Counted from the stretch's first letter, positions 35,741 to 49,846 are shown. The stretch: DNA of 64,000 bases from Pterois miles (GCA_947000775.1 CAMQGK010000328.1:3939501-4003500), one strand, 5' to 3'. Translations and numbers: made by a program. Notes: generated by a model from the sequence alone, not told the origin.

Positions 35741-38039
35741 ATACAAAAAACAATATTTTACAATCTGATTTTATCTGAAATAGATAAGAAAAAAGAAAGT
35801 CATGCCTTAAGACTATCAAAACTTCATCACAGTACAAAAACTACTGTCTCCAAAGTGTGGTCTTCTTTGAGCAGCTTTAAAAGAAGGTGTATTATTATGA
35901 AAATCTCACTTTGCCTGTGAGTTTTCATGTCATTTTTGAAAAACATGCAAACCACTTACTTTGGCTCCTTTGTGCTGCAGGGACTCAATTCCCTCTGGTA
36001 GAGACAATTTAAAAAAAAAAAGATGTCCATTCCTGCTCATCACCTCTACATTGATTTATTTAAAGAGTCCATGTTTCGGTCACAGGGACCGTTCTCAAAG
36101 CAGTCATAAAGTAACACAGCCCATTAGTGCATGATAGTCCACAGTTGTGATTTGTACGTCTCCGTCCTCACCTCACATAAATAAAGAACAAGAGGGATAT
36201 CAAAACTCTGATTAATAAATTAATCAACTTGCTGTTTCACCCAGTCGTCATTTACTTACTAAATGAGTTTGTTAAGAAGTGCACTGGGATGTGAAGTTTG
36301 TGTATGCGAGCGAAGCTCCTAACTGGTACGGTGAGAAGCAAACAGGACATTTGTTAAGAAGAAAATGTCACTAACCAATACTTGATTGCTGTCAATCAAT
36401 TAAACATACTTAATGGTGTTTAATTGCACTTTATCACACATTATTTATCTGCTCAAAATGTCCCTTAAAGGGAGATTTGACAACTATTAAATACACCTAT
36501 CAGCATGGGAGTGGCCGATATTCTTGATTTAGGCAAATGTATTTATTATTGGAAATGACAAATACTGTCCATAAACTCTCACAGGTACTGCATTTAATAT
36601 AAAAAATATCATCAAATGTATTTATAGGGTCCTTTCATCACAATTTTCAATTAACTCTGTCTCTGTTAGATCCTCCTCTTGTTCTTTCACTTCAAAAATA
36701 ATCTATTAAACTTTTCACACACTCCAATGTGATTCAGAGTTCTCCAATTTGTATTCTGTAATTAATGAAAAGAGGACATTAAATTGGTGATTGTGGAACC
36801 TTTTTACTATTGTACATTAAAGCATTGAGGCCATAATAAAGTGGCTGTATTTTTAATTCAAGGCTTTAAATTAGGGCTTCTAGCAATGATGGGATATGAC
36901 GCAATAAGAAGAGTGCGGCCAAGCCAAGTAAACACTGCATGCATGGCTGGTTTTCCCAAACAGGTCAGGATGAATTTTAATTAAAATCAGCTTCAATGCG
37001 CTTTTTGATTATTCCTCCCCTCCACCCTCACCTTTCTTTCCCTACTCTGGAGATGAGAGATCACACGAGTGGGTGAAACAGTATGTGACATTCATGTAAA
37101 TATTTGTTCATTACCTTCGTTATTCGTCCTGCCCTGAACCGTTTTTGCATACATGCCATCCCTGGCCATGCTTATTTGCATATAAGAATGTGCTAATATA
37201 TTCTCCAGCCAAGAAATACTAAAATCACCCAGTTTTTGTCCTTTGGCTGTGCAGAGAGACTCAAGCATATTTTGTGTCATTTAAATCACTCTATGGTTTT
37301 CCTTAGGTCAAAACTGGCAATATGCTAAATGTAGCATTAAGGCTTTTAAGTAAAAGATGATGCTATATAACTCAAACTTTAGCGTCCTTGCACTGTTAGA
37401 TGTGGATTTTATGACTGTTTTTTAAGATTTCTCTGGCTGCTTTTACGCTTGGCTGGGTCTGGCCATTGGCTAAATCACTTTTCACCTTTTATGAATTGGA
37501 GTGCAGCCTGGGATCTCCAGGCAGGGCCCATTCAACAGCCACTCAGTCAGAGTAGACAAAAAAAGGTTAGAGGGTCTTGAGGCCTCTTCAGCAAGAGCAT
37601 CTGAAAAATCTGCTGGAACCATAATAGCTGGCATTTTTATGGCTTTCCCTTTACCTCTGTAAAAATGTGACAGGTTGGGGTTTTACATTGTACTGGTCAC
37701 TGCTCTACCTCGTGGGTATTCCTAGGCATAACTGTCACATATGGTTATTACAGTCAATATGAATCTATGTTTTTCTATTCGGATTAATCACATTTAATCA
37801 ATCACAACGCCTGGATAGCTGCAGGGTGTCTGCAGCGTCAGAACAATCTTTTAAGTTCCTAAGATTTCCAAATATTGCACTTTCTTGACATGTTTTTCTA
37901 GTGAGAAATTATCTTCATCATACATACCGATATGGTCCAAATTCATACATTTATGCTTATGCAACTTATGAACTAGCTATAAAGACTTTGTCTTTGAATA
38001 TGCAAGTTGCGTTGGAAAATAAAGACAGAAGATTTAACC

Positions 38040-38480
38040 AGCAGTACACAGTAGAGCAAAAATATCATCATAACCTTTCAGCATATTATAATTCAAGTGT
38101 TCAGGCTTTAAAAACTCTACCCTGTGACGGGAGACTTTGGCCAATCACAGGTCATTTCAGAATAGCTGTCAATCACTCACAAACTCCGATCAAACGGTCA
38201 AACTAGGCAGCACTGAACAGAATACTGATTCATATTCGATCAGCGCTGCCTAGTTTGACCGTTTGATCGGAGTTTGTGAGTGATTGACAGCTGCTCAGAG
38301 AGCAGGCTCCAGCTTGGCTCTGATTGGTTGTTTTCCTCCAGTCTGTGAAATCCTGCAGATGCACACAGAGGTGCATGATGTTTTTCAGATTGTCTCATGC
38401 ACTACTGTCAGGATACAGACACAGTTTTATAGAAATAAATTAATCATATTCACTCCACTTCCTCTCACTGCTGCTTTAAG
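38040..38480 (-). mobile_element. MITE family 2, rearranged copy with inverted duplication
   Basis: Both ends read in reverse (CCAGCAGTACACAGTAGAG at the left, CACTGCTGCTTTAAG at the right). The middle segment at about 38160-38217 is turned the other way, and the usual central CACCAGCTGGAGC part is gone. The result is a 53-nt near-perfect inverted repeat at 38164-38292. Confidence 0.72.
38164..38292. repeat. 53-nt inverted repeat with 23-nt loop
   Basis: The left arm 38164-38216 and the right arm 38240-38292 are reverse complements with one mismatch (GCAGCACTGA against GCAGCGCTGA). The loop is 38217-38239. The arms come from one segment of MITE family 2. Confidence 0.95.
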
Positions 38481-39675
38481 TATTTTTCTGTTATGTGTTT
38501 ACAGTATGTGAGGTTATGGAGCTGGAGCGCAAAATGTGTTGTGAGCTATGGGAATTAATCACCAGCCAGTTTAACAGATGCTGCGCTACAGTATCTAGAG
38601 ATGCAGCCTGGGGTGTGAGTGCCTCGGTGTCTGTTCCCACACATTCACACTAGCAGACAAATACACAACAATGACAGCTGGAGATTTATGGTCTCTTAAT
38701 AACATCTCTCTCTCTGACATGTACATGTTACCTGACACCAAAATCCACCAAGTCAAACACTGAAAGACTTCAGACAGGCACGAATCTGTGTTTGCTTCCT
38801 CGGGAGGAACGTTTGCTAGCAGTGCTTTTAAAATTTCCATCAACTCGACACAAGCAGCAAACTCTCCCTTAGATTATATTGGCATTAAGCCTCTCTCGGC
38901 TACGCTCCAATGATCATCAACCCGTGCACACACATACGAACACACTTGCCAAATTGCCTCTCCTCCTTAGTGATGTAACCACAAGGTCGGTTTCTTATTC
39001 ATGTATGCAAACTATCAAATGTGTATATGCATTTCTGTGTGTGTGCAAGTCTGGGTGTTTATTAATAATCACGCAGACAAAGCAATGAAGCAGTGCAAGA
39101 AGAAACAGCTATGATTTCAGGGTTGGACAGAAAACAAGAGACAGTGCTGAGTCCTTTATGTATATAATTTTTACAGAGTGATTGCAATATATGGACACGG
39201 ATTGAACAGTGGAGAAATCTAATTTCTGACCTTTGGTTTTATATCTACAGCTAAAATGTACAAAACAATGTAAAATAAGTTTCTATGTCAGGTGAAAAGT
39301 GTTGGCTTTGACTGGATTTCACTCCCTAAACTTCCTGATTAGTGATTCAAACATGACGAAGCTTATCAGTGGATTAAGATGAGCATTCTGTTGAGTGAGT
39401 CAGGCTGATATGCTTGTCGGTTCCCCTCCTGTCTAGAATGTCAAATTTAATGAATATTCAAAAGCTCTGTTGGTTCTTTTGTGTGTTCTGCAAGGGAAAA
39501 TGCCCCTAAGGGGAGTGTGTGCAAACCACATTACGCAAGGCATGGCACACGCGTAGAAATATTTAACGAAATGTCGAGTAAAAGGTTTCTCGTCCTCTTT
39601 TTGGAAACAACAATGCATTTCCCACTGAGCAAACGTTTGGGTTCATTTAGTTCCACATTAGCAAGTGAGCCCTTG

Positions 39676-40025
39676 TTTTTATTTAGTTATTTAACCTTTA
39701 TTTTACCGGGAGCACAGACTCATTGAAATTAAAAAAATATATTTTTTCAAGAGCATCCTGGCCAAGATGGGCAGGAGCATGGCGACAGGGTTGCAGACAT
39801 ATAAGAAAAAAGTAATTTAAAATAAAGACAAAGAGGAAATTACAGAAATATAATTCAGCATTCAAAACATTTTTTAAGACATTCGGTGAGATTAGATCTC
39901 TAAGATTTAGTTCATTTTGTAGTTGATTCCAAGAAGAGGGAGCTGCATACTTGCATACTTCCCAGTTTAGTACAGACTTTGGGGACAGTTAATGGGATTA
40001 AGTCCTGAGAGCTAAAACAGTAACG
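39676..40025. repeat. interspersed repeat of the TTTAACCTTTATTT type
   Basis: The left end, TTTAACCTTTATTTTACC, and the phrase CCTGGCCAAGATGGGCAG match a repeat I remember as frequent in teleost genomes and UTRs. No terminal structure was resolved and the right limit is approximate. Confidence 0.45.
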
Positions 40026-41610
40026 TCTCTACGTTTTTGATATGATATGAGATTATGATTTGATATGAGATCTGTGATTCTGAGCAAAGAAACAAGGGAT
40101 CATCCCTATTCAACTCTCAACCATTCTAATCAACTCTCAGCTCTGAGCATGAGCAAAAAAGTATATTGTAATCCCTGACAGCAGGTTTAATTTACTCCAC
40201 ATAAATCATGTTTAGTACCAGAGCTTTGATTTTGCTTGAAGCTGAGACTCATCATTTCCCTACAAACTCCCAACTACCAACATAGTGCAGTTTCATACTG
40301 TCAGTGGAGGAGAAAGAGCCTTTTTCAGCCACATCACGTTTTTAAAAGTGTTAATTCAAGTAAGCTCATACACCAGATTTATAAACCACCTACAGTATAT
40401 TGTATACTCTGTACAGCGAGCTGCAGAAATGAGTCCTAAAACCTGGAAATGAGCTAGCATTTTGCACTTCTGGTTATTTGAGGGTTTTTTGTATGAGTTT
40501 TTAGTGAGATGCCTGAAATAAGCTGCATAAGCTCATGGTATTGTAAGGTTTGCTTAACAACATAATATATGTCAGTAAATGCCCCAATCATGAATTTTGA
40601 AGCATTTATGTGTCTTAAAATAGAAAGTTGCAACAAGTGGCTAAATGAGACTATAAAAATCATCATGTTGAACACACCACTCCACCTTTATCTGAGTGGT
40701 GATGACATTGAAGTCAGGAGACTGCGCATTAACATGAGCCTTTTACTTCTGGCGATCAGCTCACTTGTGACGATTATCTTGCTGAACAAAATGCGTAATT
40801 ATCATAAACGTGAGTTTATTTTCTGCAATAATCCAAAATCCAGTGGAAGAATCCCATTCCTGTTTTGTTGAGGGAAGCAGCGTGATGCTAACTTCTGGGT
40901 TGGTTTGCAAAAATGCATCATCCCTGTAGCACAATATGAACCTCTATGCTACCAGGACGTCCCACATTACTGTGTTTATGAAAAAATGTGCAGTGCAAAC
41001 CTACAACACAAAAGCAAAACATTTCCACTTTTTGCTTTTACAGTTCCAACAAAACATACAGAGTACTGTAAATACACTAAACAGCAGCAGTACCACTGTA
41101 CTTGTTGCAACACAAGCTTACAGTATCTCTGGGACTTGTTTTATGAGCTAGAGATCACTTGATGAGCCACACTGCAGTTCCCTCAAAGTGTCTTTGCTGG
41201 CATTTTTTGTCACTTTAAGTCCCATCTGATTAAATGTTACTGCTATTCAGCTGAGTAGCGCATCACATTATCTCTTTCTCTTAATGACACTGCAGAGGAG
41301 CCAGGAAATATCTGCTTTTCATTCCTTCTTAAGGTACAAGGTAAGTTGACTTTGCTTTTATTTGATAATGTGTTCCTTCTTCAGTGCATCTTTTGAAATT
41401 CATCTTCTGAGGACTTATAGTGTCTTTCGTTAAATGCTTACCCTGTGATCATTCATACAGTCAGTTACTGTACAGTATAGTACAAGAGCACTACTACAGT
41501 ATACATCCTTAAGGTCATAATGCTCCGTCGTGTTGACCCTAAAAGGTGTTGATTCAGGCTCGCGTTAGTAGTGGTGTACTGAATTGCACTACATTGAGTT
41601 GTTTCTGTTA

Positions 41611-42083
41611 AGCTGGGCATAGACAGCCCGTTTCTGGTTTCTGGCTTTTTCAGCCGCACAACTCACTTTTCAGTTGGACCAAATTTCACCTCCGTCCGGC
41701 ATCGTTTGCCGTGCGCAATGAACTGACATGTCAGAAACTGGTCGGTTATCCACAGGCTCTTGAAGCAGAGCCATGAGCCAATTCCTCAATGTCAAAGTGT
41801 AGCTATCAAGATAACAATGTACATTAGATAGCCAGCTTACCTCCAGTTTTCTCTGCAAAATGGGCAAGCCGTACTGTCGTCTTCCTAGCCACCTGCCAGT
41901 CCATACAGACCGGCGGCTCTTTTTTATTTCGACTTTAGATCAAGGCAACACCTTTCTGCCAGTGTGAGCACTCAGGTCGTGGCTGATGATCAGACTGTAT
42001 AGTGTGAGCATGTAAATTGTGAGCTTTGGCTTTACATCGCAAAAACAATCGACTTGTACTGTTGAGGATAGTATAGCCCAGCT
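41611..42083. mobile_element. MITE with AGCTGGGC ends
   Basis: The left end AGCTGGGCATAGACAG and the right end AGTATAGCCCAGCT are inverted. Inside lie phrases such as CAGTGTGAGCACTCAGGTCG that I recall from fish repeats. No target duplication was recognised. Confidence 0.6.
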
Positions 42084-42264
42084 CGAGGGCCAGTAAAATG
42101 TCTGGACTTCTTTTTCAACATTATGTCTTTACCCTTAACTTGAAAGTGTTAAAGTATCAAAGTATTCAAATGTCAGGCTCAAGTTAGCCGTCGCAGCATA
42201 ACTAACCAGAGACAAAGAAAATGTACTTCTTCTATACAGTATATTCTTCCTTTCCTTATCTATC

Positions 42265-42519
42265 CTACCGTCCAATCACACCTTGTATAACTTTGTTTCC
42301 GCCCCCCTCTGTTTCTATTTCTGCCCAAATCTCATTAAATTTTGCCTCCAAGGCCCTCTCTTTGTACCCTGGTATATTTTTGGCCTCAAACGCCTTATCT
42401 GCTGACAAATTTACAACTCTGACCTCATCTGGATAGTCTGAAGGCTTCTTCTCTGCTAAGTCTGTCGTCCAGAAAACAACAGGCGGTCCTCCCCTCGCTC
42501 TATAGGGATACCCTGGCAC
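42265..42519 (-). other. protein-like open frame of unknown origin (84 codons)
   Basis: The frame includes PPVVFWTTDLAEKKPSDYP, VRVVNLSADKAFEAKN and YKERALEAKFNEIWAEIE. The composition (mixed charges, few low-complexity runs) looks more like a real protein than the surrounding chance frames. The frame opens without an ATG (the first in-frame start-like codon is GTG), and no splice site or promoter is evident. I do not recognise it. It may be a remnant of a mobile element or retroposed gene, or chance. Confidence 0.3.
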
Positions 42520-45296
42520 TTATCTATTCATGTGTGTGTCTTCTAATGAATCAGGTAATTCATTTATGTAAAATTAACATTAGCTAACATTAGCCTATAT
42601 TTTTATCAGAAAAACATCTCTTATAACATTTTTTTCCCTCAACAGTACAGTAGCAGTAGGAAGAACACAACATTTTAAAAATTGTACCGTGTATGCGTCG
42701 CTTTACTTTTCCCCCTTGTTTCTTTAAAGGGGATCGACAAAGAAATAATACAGTCCAACAATATCACCACCAACGACAGCTTAAAAAATATCTTTAGTCA
42801 AAAGACATGGCAGACACTGAAAAAGACGAGAGTGGCCCATCGTCCTTGTCGGAAGCTCAACAACCCTCCTTCCTCAAGCATTGGAAACACCAGAGAGCCA
42901 CAGTTAAAGGCTCAAAATGAGTTGACAGGAGTTGAACGTGAGCACCTGTAAGTTTTTAGAGATAAGTGCTACATGGCACTCTTCTAGGAGCAAGACAATA
43001 ATAGAGGCAGTGAAGAAGGCAAAAGAGAAAGCAATTATTTTGGCTCTTTGAAAGTAAACAGCATGTAATATGGCCATGATGCAACGGTAAGAAACAAAAG
43101 GGTCACCGCATTGTTGTGTTTCTAGCCGTCAAAGAGAGAGACGGGCCTCTGCAGCACACCTTTAATCTCTTCAAGGTGTCTCTCAAAAGAAACAGACAAG
43201 GATAAACGAGGAATAGGCTGTGAAATACTGAGGAGAAAGGAAGAAACTGCATTGCAATGCACTTTTTAATTCAACTTTTGAATCTGCCACAGGTGGGAGG
43301 GTGAGATTTGTTCACTGAGGGACACAAATTATTTATTTAGAGTTGATTACAGTCATTAATATAGTAAGGGAGGAGAGGAAGAGACAGAGGGAGAGATAAA
43401 TGAGTGCTGTTTGTCATCTGCATTAATCAACCTGATCTCTGGAGCCGCGGCTGTGGGATGGTGGGAAGATGAAATGGTAGGAGGTGTAGATGAAAAGAAG
43501 GCAAAGGTTGTGGCGTGCCTCTCTACATATTCATACAGAACCTCAAGCCCCAAACACAACCAAGCAACCACTGTCGGCGTTAACACAATTAGTGATATTG
43601 CTAGCTTAGGGCCCACTTTCAATGAAAACCTTATTCGGTTAACTACATTTCATTTCATTTAATTATCTTTCCCTGCTTTTTATACATCAACTATTTTATT
43701 ACACTTTTCCTTAAAGGGAATCCTAATAAAACAGTTGAAGCAACTCAAATCAGTCTTGCATTACATAATTAAAATGTCGTCCCTCTCTTTCTCCTCCTCG
43801 TCTTGGTTATTTGTTCCTTCATCAAGATGATGATGATGTGCAGCAGCCATCACAGTGAATATCGTTGTGGTTGTGATCAGGTTTCTGGTGTATTATGTGC
43901 ATGTGTTTGCTCATGCAAAAATAATATCCTGCTGAGAAGAAACCAAGAAAATCCTCATCCTAGCTTTCATACCATTTTGTGAAAGGTAGTAAAACAAATT
44001 GATGTTTTTGAAAGGAGGGGCGTCATGAGCAGAGCTCATTACCAAAAGTCTGAAATTGTCTCAACAACTCAGGGCTAATGTGATTAGACTAAATTAAGTC
44101 TGATCAATGAATTCACAATGAAGGAGGTGGCAGAAGAAGAAGAAAGCAATCCCAATGGATATATATAAAAATCTGATTTGATACCAAATCACAGCATGAC
44201 TTTTTTTATAGTCTTCCTCAAGGTCTTAGTGTCTTAATGTGGTATTTTGGAGGGATTATTGATCATTTCTAGAAATTCGCAAGTGGTAAAATATAATTAA
44301 ATTTAATACAAAATCTGTGTAACAACCCAAACACTGTGAGACATAATAGAGCATGGGGATGACCATCATATACCTCTGTTCTAATGTTCTACACCCTTGT
44401 ACACATTTTACTTATTTTTATACATATTTCTCAATTTAATTCATTCGTTCATGATTATTTCTGATATTTGACTAGAACAGCTTGACATGCAGTGCTGAGC
44501 TGCACCTCAACTTATTTTTCAGGTTCCCAGCTTTCAAATGATGTTCACCACCTCTGTGTGACATCTACTGCTGACCTGCTATCTCCCCGTAAAGACCCCC
44601 GTACCCCCTGACATAGAGAAAAATGGATCTACTGTGAATCCCAGAGCGTTAAATATATGGCATGAAGAATAAAATATTAAACTGAAAGCCAACAAAAACA
44701 TAAGCAAAGTCAAGGAGAAACTTTGTCAGCGACTCCCAGGGTACGGTATACTGAGTTCGACACAGGTCGAGGTGATCCCCATGCTGCATGGATTCCCCTG
44801 TTACATGCTACTCTGGTTTTTGTAGGGCTCACCTTCAAATCATGTCATCTTGGGTTCAAGTATGTTAACAGTGTCTTTAAAACTGAAGCAGGAATGCTGG
44901 ACTTTGGCCTGGTGTTGGTCTGAGGTCTGTATTCTACGTTTCTTCTACACCAACCTACTTTATCTTGATAACTGTGATATGAGCTGCAGTTGATGTGTAC
45001 ATTACCGTAGACAAATATGACGGACTCCTAATGAAGGACCACTAGAAAGAAATATGTACAGTGTAATGTCATGCCAACAAAGCCATTTAAATAGTATTAA
45101 AATATGGAGGACATGTTGCATTGATTTGCTAGATCGTAACGCTGGCCAGCAAAGCTTGAGGTGAAGCTATAGGCCTGAAAACAACCTGGCGAGGATCAGG
45201 CTCGTCTGTACGGATGCATGGTAACTTAAAAGCGAACACCAGCCAAATTAAGAATTTCAATATGTTTTTTCCATGGCCTGTAAAGTAATAATAAAC

Positions 45297-45361
45297 AAAT
45301 AATAAACAAATAAACTAATAAAGGAACTAATAAAGGAATATCTTATCTTATCTTATCTTAG
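45297..45361 (+). mobile_element. 3' tail of a SINE/LINE, with TTATC repeat
   Basis: Repeated AATAAACAAATAA and ACTAATAAAGGAA motifs end in ATATC and four TTATC-type units. This resembles the fish retroposon 3' end. No body was found. Confidence 0.5.
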
Positions 45362-45451
45362 ATTTGTCGCTAATTTCTTATTTGAAAGACTCGCTCGAGG
45401 GGTCTGAAAACTGGCTAAATATAGCGACTAAGTCGCTAAATTGGCAACACA

Positions 45452-45655
45452 GCGCTGCTGCTGGAAACCGCTGAGACTGAGACGCTACAGTGCATATGTC
45501 AAAAAATCGAGATGCATTGTGGGACATGCAGTTTAAGGACACTACTTCTGTGAACCGGCATAGAATTGAATGATATGCATTCTATATTCTTTGCAAGCCC
45601 TCGCGGGCCTCATAAATTGAGGTGGCGGGCCTTGAGTTTGACACATGTGTCATAG
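45452..45655 (-). mobile_element. hAT family 2, 5'-end fragment, reverse
   Basis: On the plus strand it runs from GAGACTGAGACGCTACAGTG to GGGCCTTGAGTTTGACACAT. The reverse complement matches the 5' end of the copy starting near 45873, including AAACTGCATGTCCCACAATG. Only the 5' end is present; it faces the next copy head to head. Confidence 0.7.
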
Positions 45656-45872
45656 GGTATAAAGTCTGGAGCTGCTCCATAGATAATGAATGAGAAACTG
45701 ACTTTATGGACCCACAGTGTTTGTTTTCATTTTAATACTCAAATGAGTTTTATTCTTTGTTCACAATTGTGAAACAGTAAATGTTCCCATATACTCAGAG
45801 CAATCCAAGGGGTGCTCTCAGTGTCATCTAGAGGCTCTCTCCCAATTCACTGTCTCTTCATGGTCTATACCC

Positions 45873-46600
45873 TGAGACTTGTGTCAAACTCCAGGCCTGT
45901 GGGCCAAGTTAGGCCTGGCATGTCATTTTATGAATATATTATGCTTATCATACAATTCTATGCTGCTTTACCGAAGTACATTGTCCTTAAACTACATTTC
46001 CACAGTGAATCTCGATTTTGTTACCTGCGCACTGAAGCGTCTCAGTATCACCAGTTTCCTGCAGTGGCGCTCTAGCCAAGTGATGGGATTGTAAAAAAGA
46101 ACATGAATAGTACCAAAATGTCTAAGAAAAGAAAAGTTGATGCAGAGGGAAGGACATTTAATGAGACACAGGAAGCGACAACAGGTTTGTGTTTAATGGA
46201 GACAAGCCGGTGTGTCGTCTTTGCTACGAGGCAGTGCCCAAGAAATACAATTTACGGCGGCACTTCGACACCAAACACTGAGCTGAGTATGTCACACCAC
46301 TGTCATCTACCACATGATCTGAGCACATCAGCTGTTGTAACACAAACAGTTTATACACCACAGACTGAACGTTAGATCAGAGCACATTGATCTGTTGGAT
46401 TATAGCTCTGCCCCTCTCAACTCCCGCCACAAAGTTAAACTAACTATTAATAATCAAATGCGGGGGCCATTTTGTAATATGATCAAGAGTAGATATATTT
46501 ATATAGTCTTTCAATTACAACCGGCCCTTTGAGAGCAACCATAACGCTGATGTGGCCCGGGATGACATTGCCCTGCCCTATGACATCACAAGTTTGAGTT
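45873..46600 (+). mobile_element. hAT family 2, internally deleted copy
   Basis: The 5' end TGTGTCAAACTCCAGGCCTG leads through an untranslated stretch to a transposase start at 46103. After the finger remnant, the 3' end (CAACCGGCCCTTTGAGAGC, then GATGTGGCCCGGGATGAC) follows within 350 bp, so nearly all the transposase body is deleted. Confidence 0.72.
46103..46281 (+). pseudogene. hAT transposase N-terminus with BED finger, frameshifted
   Basis: Starts MNSTKMSKKRKVDAEG with the basic N-terminus usual for fish BED-type hAT transposases. A frameshift follows between about 46160 and 46195. The next frame gives FNGDKPVCRLCYEAVPKKYN and RRHFDTKH, a complete BED finger (CxxC, then HxxxxH), and then TGA at 46279. 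The rest of the transposase is deleted. Confidence 0.78.
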
Positions 46601-49600
46601 TTAGCACTGTGGTTTGTGGTAAGTATAACTGACAAACTGACTGCTGGCCTGAAACAAGTGAAAAGAAGCTTTGCCACTTGTCAGTTTTTGTCTTTAATAA
46701 AATATGATTGGATAACTGAATGAAAACAGTTGCTGGGCTGGCAATTTTCAAAGTTTGCAGGGCAAGTGATGCACATCACTCATGGGGCAACATGGCTGTC
46801 CTTGGGATCAGAATGAACATGTTCCTCGTTCACTTTCCAAGTCAGACTTTGTGCCTCCCAAACCTTTAGGCAAACCTCGGTCCCAGACCCAATCATCCTG
46901 TTCTATCACAACTTAGGAACAAGACCAAAAAAATGTTCCCATTTACATGAGAGAATCTGGAGTTGTTTCCCTTGTTGGAAAAGTGTCAAACTTGTGGTCG
47001 ACGGTATATCTGATCTGTAAGGCTTTGTAGTGACTTACATGCCTCTGTGAACATAATTACATTAATATCCTGAAGTCATGGAAAATTCAAGCTGCAAGAG
47101 ATACAAATCTTGCATTTAAATATGAGCTAGTGAGCCTCAACAGACAGTTTATTAACTGACCTTTTACATTTGCAATAAAAGCCTAGTGTCAACTTATAGT
47201 ACCTGCTTTTAGGCAGCGTGGTGCTCACATTAAATGGTTTTCACAGAGCACAGATGATGTCCGCCTTAAATTACTACACAACTGTTCCTTGCACTTGCAT
47301 TGTGCAACTCACAATTACAAGGATTGATTTAGCATATTCCACTATTTTCAGTTGTTGAAAGCCCCCGTGGATATCAGCTTGGTGCTTACAGTGTAAATGC
47401 AACATGGAAATAGTGCCTAAAGGGATGTGGTGGTGTACAAAATGGAATGCAAGTCCAGAGAGGAGCTGGGGCATTCAATCCTTTTATCTAAAATGCACAC
47501 AGTTATAAATGTTTGCTTTCATGAGTCATTGCTCTGACCTTGTGGCAGATTTTTCAACCGTGGTGCACTCTGTATTATTTATGTGTTTCACACAGACAAT
47601 GCAGAAAAAGAAAAATGCTATTTGATATTATTAGTGTGGCCCACAGAAAACATTAGCTGGCACTATTGTGTCTTAAAAACTGTTAACTTTACACTTCAAC
47701 ACATCTATGAAATACTAACCAGTAACCTTTTTGACTGGCATCAGGTCCAAGTCGGTTGGTTCGGTTGGGTGGTTGCAAATTTAAGAATAACGTGAACAAG
47801 GAACGACTGCATTTCTTACTTCCTGGCAATGTGATTTTGTGCAGATGTGAGGCTGAGTGGTTCGGGAGACTGACAGTACAATGCTGCTTTATGGCAAACA
47901 CTAAAAGGGACGTTTTCTGCTATCCTTGCAATAAACATCCTATGCTCATAAAGACACATAAAGTCTAGCCCAAAGGTGGCGGTGCTTTTATTTGACTTGC
48001 GTCACTGAGCAGCATTTCCCTGATGTTTTAATGTCCTTTTATTAAAACACAGAAAAAACAGATGGTTACTGCACAGTCATATAACTCCTTCCAATGCATA
48101 AACAGCATAACATCATCTTGTAGCTTTTACAATGTTCACTTAGGACATACTTTATCAACAGATAAAACATTTCCCAGTACCCATAATGCTTACAGATGCA
48201 AACTGTGGACAAAATAAAAGGTACGCTTTACTTAATAATGCAATCCAATAAAACACCACCACATCCAAATCGAATAAATCCCTCGAGGACAAAGCCTAAA
48301 GGAAAACTAAACACTATGAGCTACTACATTCAGTTTCCCTATATTGTCATATTTTTTCTCTTATTTTGTCCATGACTCAACTGGATTGTAAGAAGAGTGG
48401 GGATATCTTGAGTGCACTTCCAATGATGGATGCTTGTAATGCTTTTGAAAGTGGTTTGATTACTAAGCTGCTTTATGAAAAGGAAAAAAAGCAATAGAAA
48501 TGCTTTCTACCTTCTGCATGGCCAGAGGCATGGAGAGCCCTTCCATGCCTGAAGTACTATATATCTGTCATTTCACTATTGTGTCCAACCACCAGCCAAC
48601 AGTGTGAAGCCTATCGTTCACTGGTGCAGACGGATGACTTCGTATGGTCCATCAAATCCATTCCTTACGGCAAACACCCACACATATGAAGAAGCGATGG
48701 AAACAATGTTTGTCATAATGCAGCCAAAACAGCATGCAGACAATTAGCCTTTATGCAATTAAAGTGCAATCATAAGGACAACTAACAATGGCAGTAAATC
48801 CATGCCTTTATTGAGTCCTTGATGACCCCTTAAGCGTATACCCCAGTTTGCTAATGCTCAGCTCTATGTATTTTTAATTGCCTCATTAAAACCATTGATT
48901 TGATCATAGAGAGGCAGTATAAAATGAGGAAGATGAGCTGTCTGAACTTCGCTGATTGGATGAGGGAGGGAGATAAAATTAGACTACTTCTCAGTGTTCC
49001 TCAGCCAGACAAATCAAGCCAGAAAGATCTCACTCTAGCTGAAAATGTGATCACTGTGAAATATGATTGTTATGTACATCATTTGTTTCTCAGAGGGGGA
49101 TTTGCAAAGATGTAGATTCATAATTAGACTGTGTGTAATGGAACAATTGAATTTTATGCAAAGGCTTTGAAAGTGCTCATTCTGCACACTAATCAGACAC
49201 CAATTTTAGCCGACATTCAACCGTTTAACTGCTACAGCAACGCTGCGTTTTTGATGAGTGACAAGAAAATATGATTAAATTGTGTATATTTCTACATTTC
49301 CACAGCTGAAAATCCACAAATCCACCCAAAAATAGAATTAAGAAAAACAACACATGACTAGGACTGGGCATCATTTAAACAATTACAATACCAGTAACCT
49401 TAAAGTAATACCAGTATCAATAGAGTACTACATTTAATACCTTTTTCCCTACTTCATTTGGTATCCATTGTGTAAATGGAAGCAGTCAGTTGCATAAAGT
49501 GCCACCACCACTCCTCCCCAACCAAACGTTTTTTTACATGTGTACCCAGTTTTGTGAAATAATCTGTCCACGTTTCATGCATTCATTTTTATCAGACACC

Positions 49601-49756
49601 ACAGGTGTGTAAAATGGACATACTGAATGTTTTGGTGGAATCTTGGCATGCCTAACTGTAAACTCTGTGAAATACACTGTGCTCAAGAAAGAAAAATAAT
49701 TGCAAACAGAAATATTGTACAATTTATTTTCAAAATGAGTTCAGTAACAAATACCG

Positions 49757-49846
49757 ACTGGTCTCCTTTAAGCACAGACATGTTGTCGCTTCCTGTCTGT
49801 CATTAAACTTCCTCCCCTCTGCATCAACTTCTCTTTTCTTGGACAT
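49757..49846 (-). pseudogene. hAT transposase N-terminal stub
   Basis: MSKKREVDAEGRKFND followed by RQEATTCLCLKETSR. It aligns with the start of the 46103 copy and has the same reading-frame status just before the BED finger, which is missing here. Confidence 0.7.
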
